A stretch of DNA of 64,000 nt from Cyclina sinensis (Eukaryota > Mollusca > Bivalvia > Venerida > Veneridae): positions 186,001 through 250,000 of the forward strand of contig JAAONU010000081.1 of the NCBI GenBank assembly GCA_012932295.1. Direction: 5' to 3'. Positions within the stretch are counted from its first letter, which is position 1, and the number at the start of each line of letters is the position of its first letter. Position numbers and translations under genes: made by a program. Below, piece by piece: positions 35,836 to 47,338 of the stretch. Under the pieces are notes generated by a model, which worked only from the letters and a program-made list of their open reading frames with translations, did no database searches and had not been told where the DNA came from.

Positions 35836-36389
35836 TTTGTTTTGGAACAGGTAAAGGAAAGAAGTAATCACAACGTAGTTTAACAAACTTGCAGTACTTT
35901 GACTTGATAAAACAATATTTAGTTCAACAACAAAATTTTAACAATGAAACAATAATTACTTACAATGTAATGTTAATTGGTCTAAAATAACTATTGTCAC
36001 CATCTCTATTCACAGAAACTTTTTAAACCGAAATATCGTTTCAGCAGTGAATATATTCTATTGGTGTTGATAATCTCTTGAATGTTAATCAAGCAAGTTA
36101 TTCTCCAGCAAGTTTTACACACTAACATAATATATACATGTAAAATCAAAGTAACAACTTTAGCCACTACTAATTATGTCTCAAAGTGTCTTCCTTTTTA
36201 TGTGCTCAAAGAATGTTCTAGATAATTCTAAAGAGTTTCCATTTTAGAATACACAAGTAAATTCTACTAGGTATCTCTACATGTAAGCAACCTGACCTTG
36301 AAATAATATTCTAGAAAAAAAAAACAACAATACATCAGTTTCAATATAGAATGGGAATAACAATGTTACAATGAGAAACCAAGTATGCA
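35836..36389. other. Spacer between the two minisatellite blocks
   Basis: About 550 bp of AT-rich sequence without the repeat unit and without coding signals. It may be an insertion that split one array; no duplication at its edges was recognised. Confidence 0.35.
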
Positions 36390-36790
36390 GATGTTACACT
36401 ATCAACACTACAGCAAAGTCACACTACAGTCAAACTCTTCCTATTTGTTAATCCCAAAGCAACATAGCCAAACTAAAGTAAAAAATGTAATGTTTGTCTA
36501 TCAACACAACAACATACTACAGTCAACATCTTGATGTTTGCCTATTTACAAAACAGCATGGTCGTACCACAGTCCAAATCTTGCTATTTTTCTACCGCAC
36601 AGCAGCAGAGACATACTTCATTCAAAACATTGCTATTTGTCTATCTATACAGCAACATAACAGCATAGCCATACTACAGTCAAAATCACTTAACGCGTCT
36701 ATTTACACAACAGCATAGCCATACCACTGTCAAACATTGCTATTTGTCTTTCCACATAGCAGCCTAGACATACTCCAGCCAAAGTTTACC
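36390..36790 (+). repeat. Degenerate ~58-bp minisatellite, block 2
   Basis: Same motifs as block 1: CATAGCCATACTACAGTCAA, GCTATTTGTCTATC and ACACAGCAGCA. The frame at 36,494-36,718 is a by-product. Confidence 0.75.
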
Positions 36791-37837
36791 ATAAAGGGTC
36801 TGGCGATATTCTTTTTTTAATCTGTGAAGATGAACGTAATACCTTTGTACATACGATGTTTAATTAAATTGTTATGTTGAACAATACAACTTCTAAATAT
36901 CTCGTCATTACATAATTTTCTTCTGAACAGGAACGTTATAATTTAGCGCATCATCACCGTGTACAAATAGGAGTGAAGAATTAAATTAATAAAATGAGAT
37001 TTTTACGAGGCCTAGAGATACAGGAGGAGGTATTATTAGCAAACTGAAAGAGATATTCTTTGAGTGAAATATTCTTACTAGCACAGTAGTCAGATTATAG
37101 TAAATCTTGGGGTCAGACAAATTGGAACACACGTTTTTTTCACATATTGTTATTGTTAAATGAATCGTTTAAAACAGGTAAAAACCCTAAAAAATCAGAG
37201 CAAGGGTTTCCGAAAAAAAAGCCATTTAAATGTGGCATTTATATCAGTTTTAATTGTGGCTCCGCATGTACACCATACTAGAAGTTTTATGCTGTAACCG
37301 GTGTCGAGATGAACAAAAGTTTTGACAGCGCACGATTTTTTTAATTTGTGTTCGAAAAGAATAATCTGAATTCAAGAACTGGAGTTGAATTTATAAGCTG
37401 TTGTGAGTAGTATTTATGCATTTTTTACATTCTTTTTATGCACTTACATCTTTTAGCCCCGTGCATGTCCAAATACCTGATATCATGGAGTTTGTAATAG
37501 ATTTCCGCGTGTTTATAAATTGCAGTGTTTGTAGATCAAAACTATATAGATTTATCAATTTTTATCACTCATACAATTATTTGCATATATATTTAACATC
37601 CCTTTTGGTTACAAAATGTTAATAAACCCCGAAAATAAAAATTAAATATTTCAAGGTTATCCTCGGATGCGTAAAAAAACTACGGAAGCGTGTTTAGGTC
37701 AAAATGCACAATACCCTGAATATACTCTTATTAAAAATTGATGGTTTTTACTCAAGGATAATTAGTTTTAAGTATAGAAATGTCATTGTTTATTGTATAT
37801 AATGATTTGTTATAGAAAACTGTTCATTTTATTTCAG

Positions 37838-40800
37838 ATTCAAGGTGTTAAACTAAGGTTGGGTAGGAAAATACAATGTGATTCCCTGTAAGCATTTTGA
37901 GATTCAGTAGAAGACAACCCTTGGAGATTAGACTAAACAGGTAAAATTGAGTGTCATTTATTATAATCGAGTATAATTATTGTTCTTTATTTAGGCTATT
38001 TATAAGACATAATATTTAAGTTTTACATTACAAAAATTGTAAAACAGCGTCGGCATAGAACTAATATTGTTTTGTTTTTGAATTTTAGTGTTACTTGGGT
38101 AGAAGATTCCAGATGTCAGAGGGTTCAAGAACAGATATGAGGTATTATTGAAGTGTTCAAAAGTAACTTTTTAATAGATAGTTTTATTATATTAATCAAT
38201 TGATAAACTTAATAGAAAATCAAGATTCTAAAACAAGGAGATATTATGTCTTTACAATGACTGTTACTAGTTCTAACTGTTATGTGATTTTTGAAAAAAA
38301 ATATAGCGTACATGTGCTTTGTTAATATTCTTTAACTAATTGCACTAAACAACAATTTCAGTGAGTATAGCATATGTGTACTATGTAAGACGAATGATGG
38401 TCGCCGATTAGCTAAACTTACACAAAAAGGGTGTGACACTTTAATTGCCCACAGTAAAACAAAAGGTACGCTGCAAAGAAGACTTGTTTTTTTTTTTTCA
38501 AAACTGAAAAATATATTGAGAAATATTTCAAAAAATCATGTAAATGTATGTTTTTACTTCTACGGTGATATGTAGAATGATTGTTTCATTATTCTATTCG
38601 AACGAAGAGAAGTTACATGTTTGTTTTGAAAAATCAGACAAATTTCTTTTTTTATACCCAGTTTAGATGACGGACTAGATGCAAGGCCTAAACAGTATGT
38701 GCATGAAGATTGTAAAAAAGAATATTGCTATGATTACGACAAGAAGAGAAAACTACAAGATGCCACGAATAATACCATTAGAAGTCCTAAAAGGAAGAAA
38801 ATAGCTGGAAATAGATTTGTATATGACAATAACTGTGTATTATGTGGGACAAAGATAGAAAAAGGTAGTGGATTTCTCAAGAATAAAAGCTGATAAGCCA
38901 TAGATATATCTATAGACCGGGGCTGCAATATGAAATTTTATCAAGTTTCAATGAGATAGCATTGATAGTTTGAAAGTTTTACTTTGAACAAGCTTTATAA
39001 AACATTTTAAGTATCATTCAGGGAGATAATTAAAAAATTAAGCTAGGCAGACATATGGCAATTTGAAGGTGTAATTTCACTCCTTAGTATCTATGACTGT
39101 GCGAAGTTTTAATCAAATTCCTTCAATACCTTTCATATCAATATCCGGAGAAGCATTATTAGGTTTTATACAGGGAGATAATTTAAAAAACAAGTATATA
39201 AGAATTATGGTTCTTTGACACACGACTTCATCTGAGTAGTGTCTTTGACTGTGTGAAGTTTCAATGAGATATCATGGAATATTTAGGACACTTATATTCC
39301 GGTCAAGCATTTTTAACTTAAGGGAGACAAACAGAAAATATGGAAGGTAGAATTATCATTCTTGGACACTGCACTTTCTTTCACTAGTCTCTATCAAGGT
39401 ATTAAGTTTCAATCAAATTCCTCAATACTGTTCAAGTTATTCTCCAGGCAAGAGTGTGACGAACAGATGGACGGAAGGGCAGACACTATATGCTCTCAGA
39501 TCGGGGAGCATAACAATATAAACATGTTCATGTTCTTTCCACTTACGAATGAAACAAATACTCGGAAAGTTTGTCTTTTAAAACTTTATTCAGAATGTCA
39601 AAATTTGTCTACAGCTATTCCGTTGAATTATTTTAGTAATTTCATAAGAAAATCACGAGGGCTCATACATAAACACATTCAGATCATGTATATGTTTACA
39701 GAAAATAACAAACGTAAGTTTTAATAATTTTCTTATTTCGTTTGCTGAGCTTCTTTTAGAACGAACACATCCCTCTTCAATGTATTGTTTCCTGAAAAAA
39801 ATGAAAACAACTGGTTTTTCGTTATCTTCCTTCGCACGAGTCTAAAAAAAGCAACAACTTGAAATCATCAGAATTTACATCTGTTTCATTCATTAGTGAC
39901 AATATAGTTATAAGTTATATGCAGTATATAATTTTGATTAATGCTATACTAAGTGATATTATAAAGAAGCAGTCAGAAATGGGCACTGTCTTTAATCCAT
40001 GTGTTAAATTCTGTTTCAGACTAATTTACCTCATCTACTTTCTTATGTAATAGTTTGTTTTTTTTTTGTTTTTTTTTGTAAATTTAAAAATATAAGTTAG
40101 ATTGAATATAATATTATTATCAGAAAAAGAAAACAGAAAAGCCTGTACTATTTAACTAATGCTACAGTCATTGTTCTTGTTCATTTAAATATCCCATATT
40201 GCTATCTGTCAATATATCAGATCTAAAGCTTATTTGTTAGTTTTGGAATGATACTCCAGAAAAAAATAAACTTCAAATAAGAATTACTAATATCATAAAA
40301 TCTGCCACCAACATAAAAACATGCATCAGTATAAACCACATTGTACAAATTCTAAAATATTTCAATGCATAAGACAATTACAGTACAGACACAAAGGTCT
40401 AAATATATGATTTGGTTACGCTGAAACTCCAAGTTCCCGCTTTTAAATGACATTACGTCATATGTTGTTTTGAATGTCAACCATTTCGGCTGAGCGCTAC
40501 CGAAAATCAAAATTTTAAATTAGAAAAGAAGTTGTTATTTCTTGAAAAAAAACTTTTTCTTATATAAATGATACTTAATAATAATATACTTAACATTGTG
40601 CATGCACCGGATTCGGAGTAGTCTGTGCTTATCGTTATATGACATAGTTCCAGACTTGATACGCAGATATTGAACTAAAAAAAAACAACCTGTGATAGTT
40701 TGCTAAATGCAGTTCACTACAGCAAATGTTTTGCTTTATTTGTAAGATGGATTTTCATTCATCTGCTTCTTTTTTTCAGCACCGAATGTGCCCAGCGCTC

Positions 40801-40868
40801 ATATGCAAACAGCAAAGGACAAAAAAGAACTTAAGCCAAATTTAAAGTACGGTCCAGTGTTTACATAA
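37838..40868 (+). CDS. Five-exon gene for a small putative zinc-binding protein (139 aa)
   Basis: Exons: 37,838-37,940 (5' UTR), 38,089-38,141, 38,362-38,465, 38,667-38,864 and 40,780-40,868. The ATG is at 38,113; all junctions keep phase and the stop is TAA at 40,866. Residues 15-18 are CVLC, followed by RRLAKLTQKGCDTL, HEDCKKEYC (57-65) and a second CVLCG (101-105); RSPKRKK (83-89) could be a nuclear signal. The C-x2-C ... H-x2-C-x4-C arrangement suggests zinc binding and, from memory, resembles a large uncharacterised family in bivalves and cnidarians whose members are much longer after the second CxxC. This copy would end soon after it, so it may be truncated. The 38,664-38,667 acceptor is chosen because the site 5 nt upstream gives a stop. 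The last junction (weak donor GTAGTG, 1.9-kb intron with a repeat) is the least certain. Function unknown. Confidence 0.55.
38925..39520 (+). repeat. Dispersed cassette in the last intron of the 37.8-kb gene
   Basis: Three weak units of about 155 bp with AGGGAGATAATTTAAAAAA and TATGACTGTGYGAAGTTTYA, then CAAGTTATTCTCCAGGCAAG, and an end with ACGAACAGATGGACGG and AGATCGGGGAGCATAACA. The 120-codon frame starting at 39,362 runs out of this repeat and is not considered a gene. Confidence 0.6.
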
Positions 40869-42700
40869 AAGGAATTGTTTTCGTCTTTCGGGTTAAAAAG
40901 ATAATGTGTGTTAATATATATTGTCCTAATACGATTTTCACTTTGATATGCTCCTGTTTGATTAGTAATGGTGCTTTTGGCGAAGTTGGCATCTGAAGGA
41001 TCTCAAGGTTGTATAAACATTGAGTGTTAGTTAAAAGGCATTACCATGAAACCAAACAATGAATCAGCTTTCATATCGTTCGCTACTTTGTTTCCCAAAT
41101 AAACAATAGCAACGACACGTATTGTGTATGAAACGATTTAAATTTTTTCTAAAATAAACTATAAGTATGCAAGACCAGTGTTGAAGACGGGATTTGATGA
41201 AACAAGAAACTGAAACAAGAAATTTATGTTTTAGTTTGTGTTTTTTTTTTTTTTTGTTCAATCCAATCAATATCCTACAGATTCAAAGCGATTTTGACTA
41301 CATAGCAATCATTACCATGGTTGATATCACTTTGATTGTTTTAACCTTCTGCAATAAAACAGTGTTCCGGAGACTTCTAGGAGAATAATAAAATATATTA
41401 ATATTTTACCAGGCCACATTTCTTCGTGATTGGCAGTCTTTTTTATTTGAAAATTTTGAGATTAATAATAATCAACGTGTTTGTAATATCTAACGATTTC
41501 TTTTTAGATTACACACCAATTTCTTTGCAGGAGGGGTTTATTATTATTGTTATTATTAATATTATTACTATTATTTCTATTACTACTTCTACTGTTTTTG
41601 ACAAGATAATTTATGTTGAACTTTTTGTTAAAAGTTTATTTTCAGGAACTGGCCTCTTGTAATATTTAGGTCAATCAAACAGTTTATATTAAGTGAAAGG
41701 GTAATAATATTCATACGTTAACTACTTGATTAAAGTATTATGAACTGCATATATGTTTTTTGTATGGTTGTAAATTGTGTGCGAAAATTATATTGTCGTT
41801 ACATTTCATCTGAATATGTGACCATTTCTTCACACTTATTAAGTAGAAATTGTTTATGTTCAATGATACATCAATTACTCAATGTTAAAATGAGCGTGAT
41901 CAGATTTTGATCGGCAGACAAACACAGTACTGAAAACTAACAGCAGTATTTATCAGACAATAAATAACTATTTTAATCTTAGTCTTGTTAGCGACTCGTC
42001 GTAACTTGTTTTCAATCTCGTGATGTTCTATGATAACAGACCTAACAAGTATGGCGCGATTATACTTCAGTTTTTGGGACACTAAATTCAAAAAGCCGAT
42101 AAATATATACGACTTGATAGTGGTGTCCTTCAGTCTCATGATACTACCTTTTAGATTAGTCAACAAAGTTGACATAATAACCCCTTCAGATTAGTTGTGT
42201 TCAATTTTTAGGACATTTAACTATTCTAAATCTGTCTGTTTGGTTTTCTTTCTTTCCGTCTTTATCATGTTTATGTCGTATCTAAAAGAGCAAATTGTTT
42301 GCTTTTTTTTCTTGTTTGCTTTTTTGTCTTTTTTCATCTAAGGACAATACTGTACATTATAAATTACCAAGGCAAATAATATGATGAGAGGGAAATGAAA
42401 GGATTTCAAAGAGAATAATTCTATTCTATCGACAGTTATAAACAATAAGGTAGTACTGCACAAACGCTGTTTGTCTTCGTCGGCACATGTTGTCTAAGAA
42501 AGGTACATCAACGTGGAAAGATTTGCATAGATGTACACATTGAATAAACGAGTGCCTTTCGAATGTATTACAAAGCAGCAACTTTTGAGAAAGAACTTTT
42601 CTTTCTCAATGTCACTTATGGACTTTAAGGTTCAACAAAATATCTAAGGCATGTATGCATCAAACGGTTAGAGGCATGCACATATTTTTTTTTTAAATAA
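40869..42700. other. 3' flank of the zinc-binding gene; non-coding
   Basis: AT-rich with long T runs (41,242-41,255) and ATTATTATT-type stretches (41,540-41,580). The frames at 41,194-41,388, 41,426-41,662 and 41,900-42,175 are low-complexity or hydrophobic without motifs. Confidence 0.4.
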
Positions 42701-42701
<1 letters not shown>

Positions 42702-42738
<37 letters not shown>

Positions 42739-42739
42739 C
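42702..42739. repeat. (GA)n microsatellite
   Basis: About 18 GA units with one AA interruption. Confidence 0.95.
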
Positions 42740-43555
42740 TGTATTCAGTGTGTTGGCTTATGGTTATCTACTACTTGCAAGAAAATCATAGGATTGTAAA
42801 AAAACCTTTAAAATCTAAGTATCATCATATGAGGGATTAATGTATACTAAAAACATCATGCGAGTGTGCTACTGTGACAGATTTATATGTAAATTTAGAA
42901 GAAACACTATATCTGAGTTAATAATATAATAGTATTATAAAGATAGACTTAAATTAACAAAAATAAAACAAAATGAAAGTTCACGAACGAATTATTATCG
43001 ACTATCTATATGCATAGGACTTGGAAAAAATGCTGAATGAGTTACACAGAAGTGAAATGTAGTTTAAGTAATGTGACCGCTTACATGTGGGCTTTTAAAA
43101 ACAATAATTTAGAAATAAAAACTACTGATTCATAACATGTTTTGCTCATTTGAAATGGATTTGAAAAATCATAAATCATTAACTCTTCTTTTTTTGCATT
43201 GTTCCGACAAAGTTTTAGTAATTTCATTTTATCCGTTAATCTTTTGTTTATATACGTAAAAATAAAAAAGACACATACACTCTTTTTTTTCTTTTTTATT
43301 TATGAATATTATGATTGTGATTTTTCGTTTCAAAACTAGAAATTGACGAAATTAAGCGAGTAAATACTTTGTTGCATTTAATTATCATAAAGAATTATAG
43401 TCATTCTCTAACAGACGAAAACTGACCAAATTCTATTGATCAAAATGAACATGTGGGTACCGGTGGTTTTTCTTTAAAAATCTTGGTTTAAACTTATTAA
43501 TTTACCTCGACTGGAAGGCATAGTTTTACAACTTAAATTAAACCATCACAATGAC
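42740..43555. other. AT-rich stretch, nothing recognised
   Basis: No open frame of note, no repeat unit and no splice-site pair was convincing. Confidence 0.4.
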
Positions 43556-43559
43556 TGCT

Positions 43560-43690
43560 TCTTGGGTTCAAACCAGTACTGGCACCGAAAATGAGGAATG
43601 CGGAAGTCACTGTAGACTCTCATCACTAATGGGATTCAAACCAACGACCTTCAGATTGGGAGTCGAGCGCTCGGTCCCCTCAACCACTGA
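43560..43690 (-). mobile_element. Probable tRNA-derived SINE head
   Basis: On the minus strand CAGTGGTTGAGGGGACCG (A-box-like), GACTCCCAATC (anticodon-arm-like) and GTTGGTTTGAATCCC (B-box) follow in tRNA order and spacing. A second B-box-like GGTTTGAACCC occurs 75 bp further on. Stems are imperfect and no target duplication was found, so this is an old copy rather than a tRNA gene. Confidence 0.5.
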
Positions 43691-43699
43691 TATTTATTT

Positions 43700-46285
43700 T
43701 CGTTATTTTATATAAATGATATTTTATTGTCCGACTTGGAAAAAAACGGGAGGGAAATTGTCCGGAATTCTGCAACCGACACATCATTTCTGAAGTTTTA
43801 GAGATCTTCAGTTATTATGCAGAGTTTAAGAAACCACTGTGACTTGATGTGTTACTATCTTAGGGGTCCTGGACGGCGTAATGGCCTTTCAAGTTTGTAA
43901 ATTATCATGCGTCATTGCACCACCAGCCCAGGAAGACTGACAACACAGAATCCATCCTGTCAGTTGAGATTATGTGTCGTTAATAAAAGTTAAATTTATT
44001 CGTTTTTGTCATCATCTTTTATATAAATTTCAGTCATTAAGGGAGGTACCGGGGCTTCCAGAGTAGTATATCTAAGGGTATCAACCTTTCAGTTGCCTTT
44101 ACGAAAATTTGGCATTTGAAAGGTATTGGAATTGTACCAGTCTCCCAATTTTTACTGAAATGAAATAGTTTATTTAAGAACACGTGACGTTTTTAGAAAC
44201 AAACAATTCGCCGATTAAAGAGTGAAAACGTTATTATCTGAAACACATACCTTCTCTTTTTAACTGGATTATATTGTGAAATTTTGAAAACAAATAAAAC
44301 ATTTGGCATACTCGAATGTTGATTGTCTCAAACGAAAAACAGAAACTTTATTTGTTGGCAGATTTTATTATAAAAGTTTGCAAAACAATGTGACATTGGT
44401 TTACTTTACTTTGTTTGCAAAGAAAACAGCTCTGATGACAAGCATGTAACCCATTCGCTTAAGTCTGAAATTGTGTGCACTCTTACTAAAATTCCCAAAC
44501 CCAGTTCCATACTCCAGATAGTTTCTATAGAAATCAACAGAGCCATTGAAATTACCTGCAAACAGTGACTTGTTGCTAAGAGAATGGGAGACAATAGTAC
44601 ATAAATTAATTGATGTTTTTTTATCTTTTCATTTGCATACATAAATTTCGATTTAAGTGAATTGGAATGTTTAGGTTTTTTTAACAATACTTCCAGTCGA
44701 GGTTCGCTTTTACACCATTGTGTAAGGAAAAACACTTAGAAATAAAGTTATTACTGACAAATGAGTTTCTTGCTTGAACCCATTTCTGCAATTCCTATTC
44801 AAACGACAGAACTCCTTTCAGACTTTACGAAATTACCCGACAAATTTCGTGTTTGACTCGGCAGACAATGATAGTGAAATAAAACTAATAGAACTACAGT
44901 AAAATAGTTGTCATTTATACTATATATAGAATTATATGAATTGAATAATAATAGATTAATTAAAATGCAATAATAACAACTGAGAAATTCACACGATACG
45001 TGATGTATTTCCCTTTTTTTCAAAACATCGTTTGAGTTCTTACTAGGTAATTGCGAAACTCTTCACTAAACGGAGTAACACTATATACTATTGGTCAATA
45101 TAAAGGAGATTCATTGTTTAAAGTTCTAAGCTATGGTTCAATAAAGGAACAACAATACATTAGTTCTGTAGAAAGCAGAAAAAAGGCTGCGAAATTGTAA
45201 TGATAATCTTATTGTCACGTGTTATATAGAATATGGTAGCGTCTCATAATCTGAGTAAATGTAATTATGTAAAATTTAGCTTGTGTGTGATTCTTGAACA
45301 CATTATCATTTGAGCATGTTTTTATAAATACGTTAATTTTGCCAGTTTATAGTAATCTATACTAATCACAAATTTGAATGTGTGAGCATTCACCTGCAGA
45401 TCTGGGTCATAATGTCTGTACTTTTAACTTTTGGTTTAGATTTTAAGTTTATCCTAAAATGCTTTAAAATATAAGACGCTTAAAAGCGCTAAGAGCTCGT
45501 TTCTTTTAAACTTTATATTTTTTACATACATAGATATCATTTTGCACAAAAAAATCAATTATATATAATGAAATAAAGGTTACGAAGAAAATAATGCATG
45601 TTGACAATTGTATGTATTATTATGTCATCAAGACACGTTTGAGAAGTATCAGAACTCAAACCATTCCTGAATTATTATGGGTCATATCCACATTTCCAAA
45701 ATGATTGGTCAACTTATAGATGACTAAAATTATCCTCAAATCTTGAAGCAATGATACTAATTACTTTGATTTTTTCTTTTGGGTTTCTTGCTGAAAAACT
45801 GCCTACTTTAGAAAATAAATAGTTTATTTAAATGATCAGTTGATAATACTGGACTAGCAACTATTCAGATAGTCGTAATCCAGGTTTGCACTAGGGGGCA
45901 ATTTATCTCCCTGACTATTTCAAAAGGTGTTAGTTCTTTAAAGGAGTCCACATGTTAGGCATCAGAATATGTAAAAATTGGCATGCCATATAGCCGCTAG
46001 TTTCACTGGAGAATAATCAAAATTTCTCTTAATGAAAAAAACTACAGCAGACAAGGTCGTGTGTCACTGACAGACGAATTTAACTGTTAAAAGAATCATC
46101 ATCGTCATCCTCATGCATTATGCATCATCCTGAATATTTATGAATTCTGCGTTTTGTTCTTGAAAAATGTAGTTTTGGCAAAATCGCAGACACATTGAAA
46201 TAGTAGCAGATTTTAGCGTACAGCGGTAGAGTTCACAAGCATGCTATAAATGTTATGAAATAGATGCATACCATGCTAATTTCAA
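43700..46285. other. Non-coding stretch
   Basis: The 109-codon minus-strand frame at 44,406-44,735 (AT-rich, no motif) and the 74-codon frame at 44,799-45,023 look accidental. TCCAGTCGAGGT at 44,690 echoes the flank of the SINE-like segment near 43,510 (inverted), perhaps the same repeat. Confidence 0.35.
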
Positions 46286-46299
46286 AGTACACTAAGGGA

Positions 46300-46400
46300 G
46301 AACGATGGACACGATGTTGAACTCCCACAACTACTGGAAGATTAGTCCGTAGTTATACCAACTGAATTAGCCAGGTGTTCTACACATCGTCCCCAATATG
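46300..46400 (-). mobile_element. Possible tRNA-derived SINE head relic
   Basis: The minus strand reads TGGCTAATTCAGTTGGTATA (A-box-like), then GGACTAATC and GTGGGAGTTCAAC (degenerate B-box). Spacing fits a tRNA-derived head. Weak evidence. Confidence 0.35.
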
Positions 46401-47338
46401 CAAAGTACACTCGTCAATGCTTTACCTCAAAAGGACGATCAAAGCGCACATGTCTTTACTTTTGACACAATTAAAAACTAAGGCAGAAAAGTGGACCTGA
46501 CGTGAACCGGTACACTTGCTCATAGCTCTATTACCTGAGCTAGGTAGGTGCTTATTATATTTAGAATAATTGTTTCAAGTTTAATACCAAGGTGACATAT
46601 GTCATACAGAGCATTGAAGGGTCTCGTTTTAAGCAGTTTTGCTTTGTTGGCTGACTACTTGCTATGAAAATAAATCAAAGTCATTGCATTAGCCATTTCC
46701 CTTACAATTTTGCAATAGATATTTAATGCACGTAGGTCTCAAATATTTTTCCCGTTCCACACAGCTGTAATTTCCTATTGTTATGAATGTTACTGACTTC
46801 TTTTTTAAGTATTTAGTTCTATGAGTTGTGCCTTATAGGAGGTGTAGCCAGACTACCGGGGTCACAAGTAACTTCATTTAGATATGTTCTTCACAATTAC
46901 AATTCACAATTGCTATATATACGAGTATATATATAAACATTTTCATTTTTATGCATCGTCGACCCATTTGTGATTCAGTCGCGGCTTTAAATATTATAAC
47001 GTTTTGTTCGCCTAGAAACTACTATTAACTGTTAACTATGTACTATTGAACAAATTAATCATTAAGATTGTGTTACTGATTAGCACTCAAATTGATATAC
47101 AGTCTTTTCATAACATAAAGTTTAACATATCTCATATTACAAGGCATGTCATGTACAACCTGTATGATTTTTTATCTGGAGTTAAAATATTTATAAACCG
47201 TCTAGGTTTAAGACGATCAATACTGGTCGCTATGCAAATAATAAAGTAGTTAAACGTGTGCACATATAAATATAAAACAGGAAGTTTTGAACAAAAACCG
47301 TTAAAATCATTTGTTAAAATCGTTCATACTGTTTAGTG
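46401..47338. other. Upstream region of the B-box gene
   Basis: Contains AAATGGGTCGACGATGCATA (inverted) at about 46,950-46,975, shared with 8,970-8,995. TATATATATAAAC near 46,925 could serve as a TATA-like element but is 400 bp from the start codon, so no promoter is called. The short frame at 47,046-47,249 is not credible. Confidence 0.35.

Noticed and set aside
36390..36790. CRISPR-like array
   Set aside because: Degenerate units without constant repeat/variable spacer structure, in a eukaryotic genome; a minisatellite explains it.
39362..39724. 120-codon open frame
   Set aside because: Begins within a dispersed cassette and runs into unrelated intron sequence.
44406..44735. 109-codon minus-strand frame
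   Set aside because: No recognisable domain and no splice signals; length is within chance for AT-rich DNA with few stops on one strand.
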